Below, piece after piece: positions 57,775 to 64,000 of a DNA stretch of 64,000 nt. The stretch is from Alkalimonas sp. (lineage in GTDB: Bacteria > Pseudomonadota > Gammaproteobacteria > Enterobacterales > Alteromonadaceae). A model generated the notes under the pieces. The model was not told the origin of the DNA, searched no databases, and was given only the letters and a program-made list of their open reading frames with translations. The stretch is taken from the NCBI RefSeq assembly GCF_020831925.1, contig NZ_JAFIFQ010000001.1, forward strand, positions 150,888-214,887, written 5' to 3'. The translations under genes and the position numbers were made by a program. Each line of letters opens with the position of its first letter. Position 1 is the first letter of the stretch.

Positions 57775-59829
57775 TTATTTAACGCGCATGCCTGCGGTGG
57801 CACCACTGTCCGGGGATAAAATAAACAGCTCACTGCCACCCGGGCCAGCGGCCAGTACCATACCTTCTGACAGTCCAAAGCGCATTTTACGCGGTGCCAG
57901 GTTTGCCACCATCACGGTGTAGCGCCCAATCAGATCGGCTGGCTCGTAGGCCGATTTAATGCCAGCAAAGACCTGGCGTGTTTCGGTGCCAATATCCAGC
58001 TCCAGCCGGATCAGCTTATCGGCACCCTCGACTGGCTCGGCATGGGCGATACGGGCTACCCGTAAGTCTATCTTAGCAAAGTCATCAATGTTGATGGTAT
58101 CGGCTATTGGCTCTATCGCCTGCGTTGCCTTTGCCGGAGCTGCAGGGCTGGCTGTTGCGGCAGTAGTTGCCTGCTCTGATTGAGGCTGCAGGCTTTCTTT
58201 CGAAGCTTCGAGCATAGCGGCTACTTTCGTCGGATCGACCCGTTGCATCAGTGCTTTAAATAGCTCGATTCGATGGCCAAGCAAAGGTTGCTGATAATTG
58301 TGCCAGCCGAAGTTATCTTGCAAAAACGCCTGGGTTTCAGCAGTCATCTGCGGCAGTACCGGGCTTAGATAGTGCATCAGCACCCGGAACAAGTTCAGCC
58401 CCATTGAACAGACATCATGGGCTTCCTGCTGCTTGCTGTCATCTTTAACCAGCACCCAGGGCGCTTTGGCATCGATGTACTGGTTGGCTTTATCGGCCAG
58501 CGCCATAATATCGCGGATGGCCCGGGCATAGTCGCGTTGCTCGTAATGGCTGGCAATACGCTCACCCGCTTCAGTGAACTCACTGAATAGCTCAGGCTCT
58601 GCCAGGCTGCTTGCTAAGGTGCTGTCAAAACGTTTGGTGATAAATCCGGCGCAGCGGCTGGCAATATTCACCACTTTACCCACCAGATCGGCATTCACTT
58701 TTTGAGCAAAATCATCTAGGTTTAAATCCAGATCAGTAATGGCGGATGTCAATTTGGAAGCAAAGTAATAGCGCAGGTACTCCGGGTTCAGATGATCCAG
58801 GTAGGTACGGGCTTTGATAAAGGTGCCTTTGGACTTGGACATCTTGGCACCATTGACGGTGACAAAGCCATGAGCGTAGACAGCATTCGGTTTACGAAAG
58901 CCAGCACCTTCCAGCATGGCCGGCCAGAACAGACTGTGGAAATAGATAATATCTTTGCCGATAAAGTGGTACACCTCGGCTTCGGAGCTCTTTGACCAGA
59001 AAGTATCGAAATCTATACCCCGTTGTTTACAAAGGGCCTTAAAACTTGCAAGGTAACCAATAGGCGCATCCAGCCATACGTAGAAAAACTTGTTTGGTGC
59101 TCCCGGGATCTCAAAGCCAAAGTAGGGCGCATCCCGGCTGATGTCCCACATTTGCAAGCCATCAGTAAACCACTCCTGCAGTTTGTTGGCCATCTCTTCT
59201 TGCAAAGAGCCGCTACGGGTCCAGTCTTTGAGCATCTGCTCAAAGGCGGGCAGATCAAAGAAGAAATGCTCGCTGTCTTTTAGCACAGGCGTGGCACCCG
59301 AGATCACCGAACGTGGATTTTTCACATCCGTAGGGCTGTAGGTCGCACCGCAGACATCGCAGCTGTCGCCATTTTGATCAAGCGCACCACATTTCGGACA
59401 ATCGCCCTTAATAAAGCGATCCGGCAAGAACATTTGCTTTTCCGGGTCAAACAATTGGCTGATGGTTTTGCGCTTGATATGACCGGCTGCATCCAGCCGC
59501 TGATAAATCAGATTGGCCAGCTCCTGGTTTTCCGGGCTGTGCGTGGAGTGATACTGGTCAAAGACAATGCCAAATTCTTGAAAATCCGCCTGGTGCTCAA
59601 TGCTGGTTTGGGCAATCATCTGCTCCGGGCTAATGCCTTGCTGCTGGGCTTTCAGCATAATGGGCGTGCCATGGGCATCGTCGGCACACACATAGTAACA
59701 CTCATGGCCGCGACCTTTCTGAAAGCGCGACCAGATATCGGTCTGAATGTATTCCAGTAGGTGTCCAAGGTGGATTGGGCCATTGGCATAAGGCAAAGCA
59801 CTGGTGATCAGGATCTGGCGTTTCGACAT
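57775..59829 (-). CDS. metG: Methionyl-tRNA synthetase
   Basis: MetG charges tRNA-Met. The start at 59829 ([23 protein letters not shown], whose [14 protein letters not shown] block is diagnostic) gives 684 residues; the frame stays open farther upstream but without the family pattern. A four-cysteine zinc knuckle ([18 protein letters not shown], two CxxC) lies near 146, KMSKSKGT near 334, and a C-terminal Trbp111-like tRNA-binding domain from ~585 ([20 protein letters not shown]). It is divergent from mrp/apbC, a common arrangement. Confidence 0.97.
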   Translation of the reverse strand: MSKRQILITSALPYANGPIHLGHLLEYIQTDIWSRFQKGRGHECYYVCADDAHGTPIMLKAQQQGISPEQMIAQTSIEHQADFQEFGIVFDQYHSTHSPENQELANLIYQRLDAAGHIKRKTISQLFDPEKQMFLPDRFIKGDCPKCGALDQNGDSCDVCGATYSPTDVKNPRSVISGATPVLKDSEHFFFDLPAFEQMLKDWTRSGSLQEEMANKLQEWFTDGLQMWDISRDAPYFGFEIPGAPNKFFYVWLDAPIGYLASFKALCKQRGIDFDTFWSKSSEAEVYHFIGKDIIYFHSLFWPAMLEGAGFRKPNAVYAHGFVTVNGAKMSKSKGTFIKARTYLDHLNPEYLRYYFASKLTSAITDLDLNLDDFAQKVNADLVGKVVNIASRCAGFITKRFDSTLASSLAEPELFSEFTEAGERIASHYEQRDYARAIRDIMALADKANQYIDAKAPWVLVKDDSKQQEAHDVCSMGLNLFRVLMHYLSPVLPQMTAETQAFLQDNFGWHNYQQPLLGHRIELFKALMQRVDPTKVAAMLEASKESLQPQSEQATTAATASPAAPAKATQAIEPIADTINIDDFAKIDLRVARIAHAEPVEGADKLIRLELDIGTETRQVFAGIKSAYEPADLIGRYTVMVANLAPRKMRFGLSEGMVLAAGPGGSELFILSPDSGATAGMRVK

Positions 59830-59989
59830 CGATGATAACTCTTGGCAAAATACAGGAAAATTAATGGATGGATGATACAATACCTGCGCCCTGATCGCAT
59901 CCCATTGGGAGCGGATACAGCCTAAAAAGTGCTTTCTTTGACAAACTAACCCATCGCACGGCACAAAAAGAAGAAAAGGAACAAGCAGC

Positions 59990-60952
59990 ATGTTCAACTG
60001 GTTCTCGCAAAAGCGTCCTGCGTCCGCTGCAGCGGCTGATCAAGCCGAAGCAACGGCACAGCCAAAGTCTGCCAAGACGTTAGCTGCCGCTAACGCAGCC
60101 ACGGCTTCTGCCGCACAATGCACAGAACCGCACTATGCATTTCAGCGGGTACGTCAACTGGTGCTTGTTGCCTCCGGCAAAGGCGGGGTAGGCAAGTCGA
60201 CTACGGCTGTGAATCTTGCGATGGCGCTGCAGGCTGAAGGACTGAAAGCGGGCATTCTGGATGCAGATATTTATGGCCCATCCATTCCTTTGATGCTGGG
60301 GCTTGAGCAAGCCAAAGCGGACAGCCCGGATGGCAAAACCATGCTGCCGCAGTACGTCGCCGGCCTGGCCGTGCAATCCATTGGCTTTTTAATTTCGCCG
60401 GAAAAAGCCACGGTCTGGCGTGGCCCTATGGCCAGTCAGGCCTTGCTGCAGCTGATCCACGAGACGCAGTGGCCAGAGCTGGATATTCTGATTGTCGATA
60501 TGCCGCCAGGTACCGGGGATATTCAGCTGACTTTGTCGCAAAAACTGGCGGTAACCGGAGCGGTCATTGTCACCACGCCGCAGGATGTGGCGCTTAGTGA
60601 TGCGCAAAAAGCCATTATCATGTTTGAGCAGGTACAAATTCCGGTGCTCGGATTGGTAGAAAATATGAGTTACTATCAATGCAGTGCCTGTGGTCATCAA
60701 GAGGCTATTTTTGGCACTGATGGCGGCAAGCGATTGGCGGAGCGTTATCAACTGCCAGTATTGGCTCAACTTCCACTGCACAGCCGGGTTCGGCAGTGCG
60801 CAGATCAGGGGTTGCCTCTGTTGCTAAGTGATGACCCCGCCGATGATGCACTGTGCCTGCCATACCTGCAGATGGCGCAACAATTGATACAACAGTTGGC
60901 GGCTTTGCCGGCCAATCAGAGCACGCCTGAAATAGTGTTTACCGATGATTAG
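59990..60952 (+). CDS. apbC: Mrp/ApbC iron-sulfur cluster carrier ATPase
   Basis: The 320-residue P-loop ATPase shows the deviant Walker [19 protein letters not shown] near residue 59, [14 protein letters not shown] near 85, [15 protein letters not shown] near 170, and the CSACG cluster motif near 230. The E. coli protein has an N-terminal DUF59 domain; here that place holds a ~55-residue Ala/Gln-rich tail, so this is the short form. It carries Fe-S clusters to target proteins. AAGGA precedes the ATG. Its divergent position to metG supports the call. Confidence 0.94.
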   Translation: MFNWFSQKRPASAAAADQAEATAQPKSAKTLAAANAATASAAQCTEPHYAFQRVRQLVLVASGKGGVGKSTTAVNLAMALQAEGLKAGILDADIYGPSIPLMLGLEQAKADSPDGKTMLPQYVAGLAVQSIGFLISPEKATVWRGPMASQALLQLIHETQWPELDILIVDMPPGTGDIQLTLSQKLAVTGAVIVTTPQDVALSDAQKAIIMFEQVQIPVLGLVENMSYYQCSACGHQEAIFGTDGGKRLAERYQLPVLAQLPLHSRVRQCADQGLPLLLSDDPADDALCLPYLQMAQQLIQQLAALPANQSTPEIVFTDD

Positions 60953-61006
60953 ACGATTAACAGCAACAACGACTGGCTGTGTTGGCCACAACGATGGAAA
61001 CCAAGC

Positions 61007-61606
61007 ATGAGATTATGTGATCGTGATATAGAACGCTATCTGGACGAAGGACGGATTTGCATTGAACCAAGGCCAGAGAAAGATATGATCAGTGGGGTGA
61101 GTGTCGATATTCGCCTGGGCAATAAATTTCGCGTTTTTCAGGCGCATGCCGCGCCTTACATTGATTTAAGTGGGCCAAGAGCCGCCGTTGATAAAGCACT
61201 GAACTCGGTCATGAGCGATGAAATTGAAATCGCCGATGACGGCGTCTTTATTCTTCACCCGGCGGAATTAGCCTTGGCGGTCACTTTAGAGTCTGTAACC
61301 TTACCGGCAGATATTGTTGGCTGGTTGGATGGTCGTTCCTCACTGGCACGGCTTGGTTTGATGGTGCATGTCACTGCACACCGGATCGATCCGGGTTGGT
61401 CTGGTAATATTGTGCTGGAGTTTTACAACAGCGGTAAACTGCCTCTGGCACTGCGGCCCAATATGAAAATTGGTGCTTTGAACTTTGAACTGATGACAGG
61501 TGAGGCCGATCGGCCTTATAACAAGCGGGATGATGCCAAATACAAACAGCAAACGGGTGCCGTGGCCAGTCGGATTGGCGAAGACGACAAGCGACCTGCA
61601 GTCTAA
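61007..61606 (+). CDS. dcd: dCTP deaminase
   Basis: Dcd deaminates dCTP to dUTP for dTMP synthesis. The 199-residue protein has the family start [29 protein letters not shown] near 33, and the catalytic [20 protein letters not shown] near 115-134, with the conserved glutamate in LEFYN. It is close to E. coli Dcd in length (193). The gap from apbC is 54 bp. A GC-rich hairpin (61640-61658) follows but lacks a plus-strand T-run. Confidence 0.96.
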   Translation: MRLCDRDIERYLDEGRICIEPRPEKDMISGVSVDIRLGNKFRVFQAHAAPYIDLSGPRAAVDKALNSVMSDEIEIADDGVFILHPAELALAVTLESVTLPADIVGWLDGRSSLARLGLMVHVTAHRIDPGWSGNIVLEFYNSGKLPLALRPNMKIGALNFELMTGEADRPYNKRDDAKYKQQTGAVASRIGEDDKRPAV

Positions 61607-61829
61607 ACCTGGTTGGTTTTGAATGGCCGAAAATAAAAAGCCCATGCAGAGCATGGGCCAAAAGATAAGCAATAAAGCAAAAATGAAGCGCAATGATTAT
61701 GCAATAAAACTGCATAGTCTGGCAAGTGGCGAAGTGAAAAATACTTTGCATTTTAACGCATATTTTTGCAACCGGTCGCAGTGAGCGTATACAGTAACTG
61801 CTAGCAGCAACTAACCGCAGGAGCTTTCG

Positions 61830-62408
61830 ATGAAACTTTTTGGATCCATTCCATCCCCGTATGTGCGCCGTATTCGTATGCTGTTGGCGGATGCCTCCTA
61901 TGAATTTGTCAATCTGAATATCTTCTCCGAACAAGATCGAGCGACACTGATCCGGCTCAACCCAACCCGCAAAATCCCAATGTTGGTGGATCAGGAGCAG
62001 GTGATTTTCGATTCGAATCTTATCTACCGCTATTTGTGCCAAAAGCTGGACTTACCCACTTTGAGCTGGCCGCAAGAGAATCAGATCATTCTGATCAATG
62101 CTGCCAACGATTCATTGGTCGAGCTGCTGATTTGCCAGCGCTCAGGCTTTGATACCAACGACGACAAACTATTCTTTAACCTGCAGCGCGAGCGGGTGGG
62201 TGAGGTGTTGGCTGTATTAGAACAACAGGTGCAAGCGCAGGCGTTTAACGACTGGAATTACGCCGCCATTTGCCTGTATTGTTTGCTCGATTGGATCGCC
62301 TTTCGCAACCTCTGGCCAATGGATGCATTCCCGGCGCTCAATGAATTTGTCAGCGCCAATCAACACCAGCCAGGTGTTGCCAGCAGCGATCCAAGGCTGG
62401 CAGGCTGA
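61830..62408 (+). CDS. Glutathione S-transferase family protein
   Basis: The 192-residue protein has an N-terminal thioredoxin-like GST domain ([15 protein letters not shown], then [12 protein letters not shown] near 43 and the ESxxI-type site as DSNLIYRYL near 60) and an all-helical C-terminal domain (~85-180). It is slightly short for the family. The substrate cannot be read from sequence. CAGGAG lies 7 bp before the ATG. The 223-bp gap from dcd holds a hairpin at 61640-61658 and an AT-rich stretch likely to carry the promoter. Confidence 0.8.
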   Translation: MKLFGSIPSPYVRRIRMLLADASYEFVNLNIFSEQDRATLIRLNPTRKIPMLVDQEQVIFDSNLIYRYLCQKLDLPTLSWPQENQIILINAANDSLVELLICQRSGFDTNDDKLFFNLQRERVGEVLAVLEQQVQAQAFNDWNYAAICLYCLLDWIAFRNLWPMDAFPALNEFVSANQHQPGVASSDPRLAG

Positions 62409-62483
62409 AGCTGCCTAAAATTGCTGCAGTCAGCCACTGCAGCATTGATTTTCCCCCGATAATCCGTATGATAGGCGCTAAGT

Positions 62484-62560
62484 CGGTACGTGGCGCAGCT
62501 TGGTAGCGCACTGTCATGGGGTGTCAGGGGTCGGAGGTTCAAATCCTCTCGTACCGACCA
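62484..62560 (+). tRNA. tRNA-Pro (anticodon GGG)
   Basis: A 77-nt cloverleaf with encoded CCA. The acceptor stem CGGTACG/CGTACCG is perfect; the D arm GCGC/GCGC holds AGCTTGGTA; the anticodon loop ATGGGGT gives GGG; the T arm GGAGG/CCTCT includes TTCAAAT. The 5' half of the anticodon stem shows one T-T mismatch, also present in E. coli proL, which the whole gene closely resembles. Confidence 0.97.
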
Positions 62561-62567
62561 ACAAAAC

Positions 62568-62592
62568 AACCTGTTTTTTAACAGGTTTTTTT
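62568..62592 (+). terminator. Terminator after tRNA-Pro
   Basis: AACCTGTT / AACAGGTT with a TTTT loop, followed by five Ts, directly after the tRNA. Confidence 0.85.
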
Positions 62593-62752
62593 GTGCCTGC
62601 AATTTGGGTGTGGGTAGGGCGCACCAAATCCGCCCCAATATACAGTAGTTTCAAATTAGGCGTTGTGAATCGTACCGGTATTGTGCTGGAAGCTGGCTCG
62701 AACCGGCCAACTACTAAAGTCAGTTCGTGACAGTATGACGACCTAGCAGATT

Positions 62753-63004
62753 TTAATCATCAGTAACTGCTATATTGGCCTCTGAATACTTGTGTTTCTT
62801 CTCGTGGCAAAGCTTTAAAAGCTCGCGCTTACTCATCCCAGCCTGAGCAGCCATGCTTTTAACCAACGTATCACTGAAAGGAGCCTTAGGGCAGTCGACA
62901 GTTACCACATACCTTTTGCCATTTTTATCAGTTTTTGCCCACTTTTCATGTGAACCTTTCTGATGGACAAATGCAAAACCGGCGCGTTCAAGCGCCGATT
63001 TCAA
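62753..63004 (-). CDS. HicA-like toxin (YcfA family), possibly 5'-shortened
   Basis: HicA toxins are small double-stranded-RNA-binding-fold mRNA interferases. The 83-residue product has ALERAGFAFVHQKGSHEKWAK (the GSHEKW block carries the catalytic His) and a C-terminal VKSMAAQAGMSKRELL. The only start is a TTG immediately after an in-frame TAA, so about ten N-terminal residues usual for the family are missing. It may be a damaged copy. It lies 69 bp downstream of a HicB-like gene. Confidence 0.7.
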   Translation of the reverse strand: MKSALERAGFAFVHQKGSHEKWAKTDKNGKRYVVTVDCPKAPFSDTLVKSMAAQAGMSKRELLKLCHEKKHKYSEANIAVTDD

Positions 63005-63073
63005 TTATATGCAGGTTGGGGCAGCATATTTATGGAAAATACCCATTACACGTCCATATGAGTTACTAGCCTA

Positions 63074-63400
63074 TCAATGGCTGTGTGACTGCTCTGATCT
63101 CACATAAGGCAATGATGAGCGCCAGTAATCTTTAAACCGATCTCTGGCAATATGAATGTTGCTCATAAACTTAATGGCATAGTAAGTTAGCCGCTGTTGC
63201 CATGGCGCTTTTCGGGTAAGCAATTGCTCTGCATGATCACGCTCGTTTTCATAAACGTCTGTCACATAGAATGCGATTTGGCTATCCAGCTTTTCAATGG
63301 CATCCTGAAGAGATTCACCCTGCGCTGCTAAACATAAGTCGATGCAAACGGCAACAAACACATCACCATCTTTCTTTGCATAACAACGTAGTTTAAACAT
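63074..63400 (-). CDS. HicB-like antitoxin (DUF1902-type)
   Basis: The 108-residue protein starts MFKLRCYAKKDGDVFVAVCIDLCLAAQG, the HicB-like partial RNase H fold (recognised block CIDLCLAAQGES near 19-30), followed by a helical tail (about 55-100). The gene is intact and precedes the HicA-like frame in the same direction, the hicBA order of this subgroup. Its role would be neutralising and autorepressing. The functional state of the pair is uncertain because of the toxin's 5' end. Confidence 0.7.
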   Translation of the reverse strand: MFKLRCYAKKDGDVFVAVCIDLCLAAQGESLQDAIEKLDSQIAFYVTDVYENERDHAEQLLTRKAPWQQRLTYYAIKFMSNIHIARDRFKDYWRSSLPYVRSEQSHSH

Positions 63401-63612
63401 AACACCTCCGACTTTGGCTGCGCATTATACATCCAGCTGTTTTAATCGCAACTGAATTACAATTAACCCAATATCGGCCGTTATGCAAGAAATTACAGCT
63501 TTTACATAGTCGTCTATCTGTATAAGCTTTTTGCCATTGGGCACACGAAACCCACCATAGCAGGCTTATTGAATCAGGTTTAAATAGCCTTTACAGAACG
63601 CGCTTAACTTGT

Positions 63613-63798
63613 ATGCTAACTCTGGATAAGGGAGCTCGGCCAACCTTTCACGAAATCCTAGCGCTGGCCATCCACCTCTACACGCAGATTGGCATGGTTC
63701 CTCAAGCTAGGGCTGCGCACACAGATGCCAAGTCGTGCGCAAGATACAGAAACCTATCTGAGACAGAGTTTGGTATGCCAAATTCCCATTCCAGATAA
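63613..63798 (+). pseudogene. Remnant of a phage-type tyrosine integrase (C-terminal part)
   Basis: The 61-residue frame reads KGARPTFHEILALAIHLYTQ (recognised as RPTFHEIRAL...LY), then MVPQARAAHTDAKSCARYRN, which resembles the QALLGHTDAKMTxxYR block. These are the catalytic-domain segments around HxxR and the second His. The arginine is Leu and LGH is AAH, so active residues are lost, and nothing of the upstream domain is in frame. It lies 1.05 kb from tRNA-Pro. Confidence 0.6.
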
Positions 63799-64000
63799 TG
63801 ATTATCTAGGTACAGCTTACGTAAGCTTGATCCTGTCCGCTTTGAGCGAATTTCGGACATTTAAAAAATCTCAGAAGTATAAATTTTAATGACCGCTTTA
63901 CACTCTGAAGCGGCCATTTAGGGGGCTTGTCAACATAATAAAAATACCTGAGGTATCCCCACAAATGGGCTAGTTAAAACAAAAAGTTAGGCGAGAAGGG
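63799..64000. other. No recognisable feature to the window end
   Basis: AT-rich sequence after the integrase remnant. No ribosome site, family motif, tRNA or inverted repeat that I can defend. It is probably still inside the accessory patch. Confidence 0.5.

Noticed and set aside
61640..61658. GCCCATGC/GCATGGGC hairpin after dcd as a terminator
   Set aside because: Followed by CAAAAG, not Ts, on the dcd strand; orientation fits no gene.
62667..62676. TCGTACCG match to the tRNA-Pro 3' end as a possible att repeat
   Set aside because: Only about 8 bp match and the flanking bases differ, so it is not distinguishable from chance.
62711..62722. CTACTAAAGTCA, 10/12 match to the operator dyad downstream of tRNA-Pro
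   Set aside because: No plus-strand gene follows at promoter distance and the hexamer at the expected place (AGATTT) is poor; it lies in decayed accessory DNA.
1..64000. CRISPR arrays, insertion sequences, rRNA and riboswitches
   Set aside because: Looked for regular spaced repeats, transposase-like frames with inverted ends and conserved RNA motifs; found none that could be defended.

Overview
This window is chromosomal DNA from an aerobic, Gram-negative gammaproteobacterium. The evidence is the lolE / DUF2062 / comEC / msbA / lpxK / Trm112 / kdsB envelope cluster, the tmk-holB-pilZ-tatD block, the gltA | sdhCDAB-sucABCD respiratory cluster, EarP paired with an arginine-type EF-P, two TonB-dependent receptors and a VC_2705-type symporter with its sensor kinase. 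The combination fits the Alteromonadales/Rheinheimera-Alishewanella neighbourhood. That placement is an inference from gene content, not a computed one. Most of the window is dense core genome with short or overlapping gene junctions.

Layout. 1-9.2 kb: lipoprotein release (lolE end), ComEC, lipid A export and Kdo supply (msbA-lpxK-Trm112-kdsB), a pseudouridine synthase, tcdA and convergent csdE. 9.3-21 kb: citrate synthase divergent from sdhCDAB-sucAB, then sucCD after a terminator. 21-28.5 kb: a TonB receptor, glnS, a DUF3185 gene, and a coupled run of two unknown genes followed by earP and efp. 28.5-36 kb: a REC-GGDEF protein behind a 2191-residue pseudokinase/ATPase/hybrid histidine kinase. 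36.2-39.7 kb: a second TonB receptor with a multi-pass membrane protein. 39.7-48.6 kb: an acetate-type regulatory and transport cluster (exonuclease, CBS/DUF294 protein, sodium:solute symporter, DUF4212 partner, CrbS-like sensor kinase). 48.7-53.2 kb: pabC-mltG-tmk-holB-pilZ-tatD. 53.6-62.4 kb: quinone oxidoreductase, a degenerate HD-GYP-like protein, an MFS transporter, metG divergent from mrp/apbC, dcd and a GST. 62.5-64 kb: tRNA-Pro(GGG) followed by a decayed accessory patch with a HicAB-like pair and an integrase remnant.

The strongest new signal is regulatory. A 12-bp dyad (CGACTTTAGTCG on the + strand) lies exactly 22 bp from an identical 10-bp extended -10 element (TAATCTAGCA on the + strand, TGCTAGATTA on the coding strand) at two separate promoters: the one for the DUF294 gene and the one for the DUF4212/symporter operon. 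A 10/12 version lies at nearly the same distance from a -10 box in front of gltA. Another 10/12 copy lies between the symporter operon and the sensor kinase, 32 bp from the perfect site. This looks like the operator of the response regulator that serves the CrbS-like kinase, which would join acetate uptake, its accessory genes and citrate synthase in one regulon. The regulator gene itself is not in the window.

Other points worth attention are the giant kinase-like protein whose kinase catalytic motifs are lost and whose terminal HPt sits 19 bp upstream of a REC-GGDEF gene; a ComEC whose metallo-beta-lactamase motifs are eroded; five in-register 11-bp DnaA-box-like units between tatD and the oxidoreductase; an apparently displaced N-terminus in pabC; and an integrase scar beside tRNA-Pro.
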